A stretch of DNA of 64,000 nucleotides from Maricaulis parjimensis (GTDB lineage: Bacteria; Pseudomonadota; Alphaproteobacteria; Caulobacterales; Maricaulaceae), in the NCBI RefSeq assembly GCF_016817355.1, contig NZ_JADOTT010000001.1:670072-734071 (forward strand). Reading direction: 5' to 3'. The position numbers were made by a program, and so were the translations under genes. The notes beneath the pieces were generated by a model. The model was not told where the DNA came from. It was given only the letters and a program-made list of their open reading frames with translations, and made no database searches. This document shows, one piece after another, positions 58,799 through 64,000 of the stretch (positions within the stretch are counted from its first letter, which is position 1; every line of letters begins with the position of its first letter).

Positions 58799-59965
58799 CT
58801 ATCGTGTTTTCCAGCGGCCCGGTGCGACCTGTTTCAACGTGTCGATGAACCGGGATTCCAGGGCTGTCGGACGCCAGTCCTTGCGATGGGTGAGGCCGAT
58901 GGTCCGGCTCATCCAATCCGGTCCGCTGCAGACCACGCGCAATCGGTTGGTCTCCAGTTCGACGCTGACCTGGTCGGGTGAAAGCAGGCTCAGATAGTCC
59001 GTCGACAACAGCATGTTGCGGATCGTGATCACGGAGCCGCATTCCACGGGGACGCGTGGCGGCGGCAGGCTGGCTTCCTGGAAATACCGTTCCAATTGCT
59101 CGCGCAGCGGCACGCCCAGGCCCGGCGCGGCCCAGGGATAAGGCGACAGGTCGGCAACGGAAATGGTGCGCGAGGTATGAAACACAGGGTGTGTGCTGCG
59201 TGCCATCACGACCGGCCTGTCCTCGAACAGGGGAAGCTGGGTGACGTCCGGTCCGGGCTCGGGTTCGCGAAGGGCGCCGAGCAGCATGTCCAGATCGCCG
59301 TCGCGCAGCGGTTCGATCAGTTCGGCATGGGAACCGTCCGTGATGGAAATTTCGACATCCGGGTCCCGGGCGTGGAAGGCGACTGCGGCATCCGGCAGGA
59401 TGCGGGCCCGCGACAGGGGCATTGAACCCACGCGGATCTTGCCGCGGCTGAGGCCGCGCCGTGCTGCAAGGTCGATAAGGGCGGCCTCGATCTCGATCTG
59501 TGCGAGGCGCAGGGAGCGGGCGAGCAGGCGGCCCCTGCGGGTGATCTCAAGCCCCCGCCCGCGGCGCGCCACCAGAGAATGACCCAGCGAAAGTTCCAGA
59601 TCGCTGACGGCACGATGCAGTGACGCCTTGGAGACCCCCAGCAGCGCCGCCGCCGGGCCATAGCCGCCGGCACTGGCCAGAGCGATGAAGGCCCGGGCCC
59701 GGGCATTGGTCAGATGGGGAGATTGCAGGCGCTCCAGTGCGGCGGCAACCCGTGGATAGATCAGGTCGGCAGCAGGGGTTGGCCGCATGCCAGTGGATTG
59801 CCGCTCGAAGAGGACTTCATCGAGCTGATTCTCCAGCCGGTTGATGGCTTGTGTCACGGCAGGCTGCGACAAATTAATGGCTGCGGCGGCGGCCGCGACC
59901 GTGCCAAGTTCACACGTGCGACCAAATGCACGCAGATGGCGAATGTTGAGGTCCCAGGGTTCCAT
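58799..59965 (-). CDS. LysR-type regulator with two tandem HTH domains
   Basis: A 388-residue regulator, longer than the usual 300. Residues 7-66 form a LysR helix-turn-helix (LRAFGRTCELGTVAAAAAAINLSQPAVTQAINRLENQL). Residues 88-147 form a second one (ARAFIALASAGGYGPAAALLGVSKASLHRAVSDLELSLGHSLVARRGRGLEIT). The LysR substrate domain (about 172-385) follows. It lies between the two halves of the protocatechuate pathway, transcribed towards the ligJABC operon and divergent from ligKUI. That is the place and likely role of a LigR-type activator, which in SYK-6 responds to protocatechuate or gallate. It may be co-transcribed with the operon behind it. Confidence 0.88.
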   Translation of the reverse strand: MEPWDLNIRHLRAFGRTCELGTVAAAAAAINLSQPAVTQAINRLENQLDEVLFERQSTGMRPTPAADLIYPRVAAALERLQSPHLTNARARAFIALASAGGYGPAAALLGVSKASLHRAVSDLELSLGHSLVARRGRGLEITRRGRLLARSLRLAQIEIEAALIDLAARRGLSRGKIRVGSMPLSRARILPDAAVAFHARDPDVEISITDGSHAELIEPLRDGDLDMLLGALREPEPGPDVTQLPLFEDRPVVMARSTHPVFHTSRTISVADLSPYPWAAPGLGVPLREQLERYFQEASLPPPRVPVECGSVITIRNMLLSTDYLSLLSPDQVSVELETNRLRVVCSGPDWMSRTIGLTHRKDWRPTALESRFIDTLKQVAPGRWKTR

Positions 59966-60066
59966 TGTTCTCTGTCAGCTTGAACTTATAGCGTCCCCCC
60001 AGTTTGAATTTTGCTATGGCGAAGGCAAGCCCTACCGCTCTAACTCCGAGATTCAGGATCGAATTA
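59966..60066. promoter_or_regulatory. Divergent lysR/ligK control region
   Basis: A 101-base gap. The direct elements TTGAACTTATAGC (59980-59992) and TTTGAATTTTGCTAT (60003-60017) surround a C-run. ATAGC (59988) and GCTAT (60013) are inverted with a 20-base spacer. This is a plausible LysR binding region but no textbook T-N11-A box is certain. AGGATCG precedes the ligK ATG. Confidence 0.5.
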
Positions 60067-60733
60067 ATGACCGGTGTTGTCGTTCAGAATATCCAGCGTG
60101 CTGACCCCGAATTGGTGGATGCGCTCGGTGCATGTGGCGTCGCCACGGTGCATGAAGCGCAGGGCCGCAAAGGTTTGCTGGCCTCCTATATGCGTCCGAT
60201 CTATTCCGGTGCGCGTGTCGGGGGATCGGCTGTGACCATTTCGTCGCCGCCGGGCGATAACTGGATGCTGCATGTGGCGATCGAGCAGCTGAAGGCCGGC
60301 GACATTCTCGTCCTCGCTCCGACGTCACCCTGCACGGACGGGTATTTCGGCGACCTTTTGGCCACGTCTGCCCAAGCGCGCGGCTGCCGGGGCTTGGTGA
60401 TTGATGCGGGTGTCCGCGACGTTGCTGATCTCAAAGAGATGAATTTCCCTGTCTGGTCGCGCGCGATCTGCGCCCAGGGCACGGTCAAGAACACGTTGGG
60501 CTCCGTGAATGTGCCGGTGGTCTGCGCCGGCGCGGCCGTCAATCCGGGCGACATCATCGTGGCCGATGATGATGGTGTGTGCGTCGTTGCTCGCGAGGAA
60601 GCCGAAAACGTTCTTGAGAAGGCTAAGGCCCGCGAGGCCGCGGAGACCGAAAAGCGCGAACGGCTCGCCTCCGGGGAGCTGGGGCTCGACATCTACAAAA
60701 TGCGGGACCGTCTCAAGGAGATGGGGCTGCGCT

Positions 60734-60741
<8 letters not shown>
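60067..60741 (+). CDS. ligK: 4-Carboxy-4-hydroxy-2-oxoadipate aldolase
   Basis: The last step of the pathway: the aldolase splits CHA into pyruvate and oxaloacetate; it also decarboxylates oxaloacetate. The 224-residue protein has the RraA-like fold with [35 protein letters not shown], the catalytic Arg117-Asp118 in [13 protein letters not shown] and [17 protein letters not shown]-6 LigK is 228 aa. The ATG at 60067 is preferred over a start at 60004, which would add residues across the control region. The end overlaps ligU by eight bases. Confidence 0.94.
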
Positions 60742-62670
<1,929 letters not shown>

Positions 62671-62798
62671 GCTGGGATCAAACGGGGCAATAGAGGGCTG
62701 CCCCCATTCTTTCCAAAACAATCCGGTCAAAGAGCTGGAGCTGAAAAACATCACATGAAACCCGGCAACAGGCCGGATCATGCTCAAGGGGAGTAAAA

Positions 62799-64000
62799 AT
62801 GACTAGATTCCACAAGAAGTGGTTGCTCTGCGGAGCAGCCCTTGTCGGCGGCTTGTCCGTCACCAGCATGGCTGCGGCCCAGGATGAGAGCGCCAGCTCG
62901 GCCTCCACCGATGTCATCACCGTTACGGCGCGTCGCCGTGAGGAAAACCTGCAGGATACGCCGGTTTCCGTGACGGCCTTCACGGGCGACATGCTCGAGG
63001 AAGCCCAGATCTTCTCTACCGATGATATCGACCAGGTCACGCCGAACCTTCAATTCGCCAACAATGCACCGCTGGCCGGCAATAATGCCTCGTCGCAGAT
63101 TTTCATCCGCGGTATCGGCCAGACCGACCCGACGGCAACCGTGGACCCGGGCGTCGGCATCTATATCGATGATGTCTATATGGGCCAGTCCGTGGGCGGC
63201 ACGATGGATTTCCGCGATATCGCCGGTGTCCAGGTCCTGCGCGGTCCGCAGGGTACGCTGTTCGGCCGCAACACGATCGGTGGTGCGATCGTGTTGACCA
63301 CGCGTGAGCCTGGCGATGAATTCGGTGGCAATGTCCGGGTTCGGACGGGCACCGACAATCTCATCGATGTGTTTGCCGGTGTGGATGTGCCGTTCAGCGA
63401 CACGCTGACCTCGCGTTTCACCTATGGTGCCCGGCGCCAGGATGGTTATGTCACCCGCGCCTATACGGGCGAGGATCTGGGCGACACGAATAACTGGCTG
63501 GCCACGGCCCGTTTCGTCTGGGAGCCGACCAGCAATTTCTCCGCCCGTCTGTCGATGGACTATTCCCGCGCCGATGAAAACGGCTCGCCGCTGGTCTTTG
63601 CGGCGTCCAATGAAAGCGCGACCTTCCAGCGTGTGGCCTCGGCCGATGCCGGATGTCCGGGTTTTGGCGGGAACTGGCTGGCCCTGCCGTCCGTGCCGCT
63701 GATTGATGATCCGCGTTGCGCCAACGACTTCCAGGCCGCCGGCGAATTCGTCAATAACGGTACCTATGACTTGACCAGCCAGCTGCTGAACTACGGTGCC
63801 TCGCTCGTGCTCGAGTATGATGTGAATGACAACATCGTGCTGAAGTCGATCACGGCGGTCCGTACCTTGAACTGGCGCGGTATCCGCGATGCGGACAATA
63901 CGCCGCTGACCATCCTGCACACCAATTATGACAGCCGTGGTGATGAATACAGCCAGGAATTCCAGATGCTGTATGAAGGCGACCGTCTCAATGGTGTGGT
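62799..64000 (+). CDS. TonB-dependent receptor, 3'-truncated by window edge
   Basis: The frame opens with ATG at 62799 after AAGGGGAGTAAAA and stays open to the window end (about 400 residues). It has a signal peptide (MTRFHKKWLLCGAALVGGL to MAAAQDE), a TonB-box-like DVITVTARRREE, then a plug with FIRGIGQTDPTATVDPGVG and LRGPQGTLFGRNTIGGAI and the start of the barrel. It closely follows the receptor at 45796, down to segments such as RDADNTPL and HTNYD/YTNYA, so the two are paralogues. It sits 128 bases after ligI, so uptake of a protocatechuate-pathway substrate is likely. Confidence 0.92.
   Translation, partial: MTRFHKKWLLCGAALVGGLSVTSMAAAQDESASSASTDVITVTARRREENLQDTPVSVTAFTGDMLEEAQIFSTDDIDQVTPNLQFANNAPLAGNNASSQIFIRGIGQTDPTATVDPGVGIYIDDVYMGQSVGGTMDFRDIAGVQVLRGPQGTLFGRNTIGGAIVLTTREPGDEFGGNVRVRTGTDNLIDVFAGVDVPFSDTLTSRFTYGARRQDGYVTRAYTGEDLGDTNNWLATARFVWEPTSNFSARLSMDYSRADENGSPLVFAASNESATFQRVASADAGCPGFGGNWLALPSVPLIDDPRCANDFQAAGEFVNNGTYDLTSQLLNYGASLVLEYDVNDNIVLKSITAVRTLNWRGIRDADNTPLTILHTNYDSRGDEYSQEFQMLYEGDRLNGV

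Overview
The window looks like a chromosomal segment of an alphaproteobacterium from the Hyphomonadaceae/Maricaulales, with Maricaulis or a close relative as my best guess. The reasons are the high-GC coding with long antisense shadow frames, the alphaproteobacterial order obgE-proB-nadD-rsfS-rlmH-envC-ctpA, an L21 with an Ala/Lys-rich helix-hairpin-helix tail, the abundance of large TonB-dependent receptors, and a SapC / cupin-like / tryptophan-halogenase trio of the kind seen in the Caulobacter group. The organism is inferred from protein content; no database was searched.

Region 1 (1-14.7 kb) is mostly housekeeping. It holds the end of the ATP synthase operon (atpD 3' part, atpC, terminator), a compact minus-strand operon from obgE to rppH, the rplU-rpmA operon, a small lipoprotein gene and a tRNA-Ser(CGA). 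Embedded here is a tandem pair of paralogues that I do not recognise as a described system. Each has an N-terminal ribbon-helix-helix domain, one transmembrane helix and three or four EF-hand loops, so they look like membrane-tethered, calcium-binding putative regulators.

Region 2 (14.7-26.9 kb) has a partial duplication of the tRNA-Ser 5' half, an AraC-family regulator, and a 10-kb gene for a 3363-residue secreted repeat protein. That protein ends in an autotransporter-type beta-barrel and carries an Ig-like array that is exactly 285 bp periodic.

Region 3 (26.9-41.3 kb) is a beta-glucan (probably laminarin) utilisation locus on the plus strand. The order is LacI regulator, TonB-dependent receptor, SapC-like protein, JmjC/cupin-like protein, flavin-dependent tryptophan-halogenase-like protein, GH16 endoglucanase, GH3 lipoprotein glucosidase, MFS sugar porter and Na+/solute symporter. 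GGACAATT boxes flank lacI and precede the receptor gene.

Region 4 (41.3-64 kb) is an almost complete lignin-monomer catabolic island. A MarR regulator faces a vanillin dehydrogenase / hydroxycinnamoyl-CoA hydratase-lyase / feruloyl-CoA synthetase operon, followed by a TonB receptor under the same GCTAT-N5-ATAGC operators. Next come a tetrahydrofolate-dependent vanillate O-demethylase (LigM type) with MetF and PurU for one-carbon handling and a GntR regulator with ATTGTATACAAT sites. A translationally coupled minus-strand operon encodes a DUF1932-type dehydrogenase, LigJ, LigA, LigB, LigC, PobA and an aldo/keto reductase. A double-HTH LysR gene sits upstream of it, facing ligK-ligU-ligI and another TonB receptor that runs off the window. 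Together these genes would take ferulate or p-coumarate through vanillate or 4-hydroxybenzoate to protocatechuate, then by 4,5-cleavage to pyruvate and oxaloacetate.
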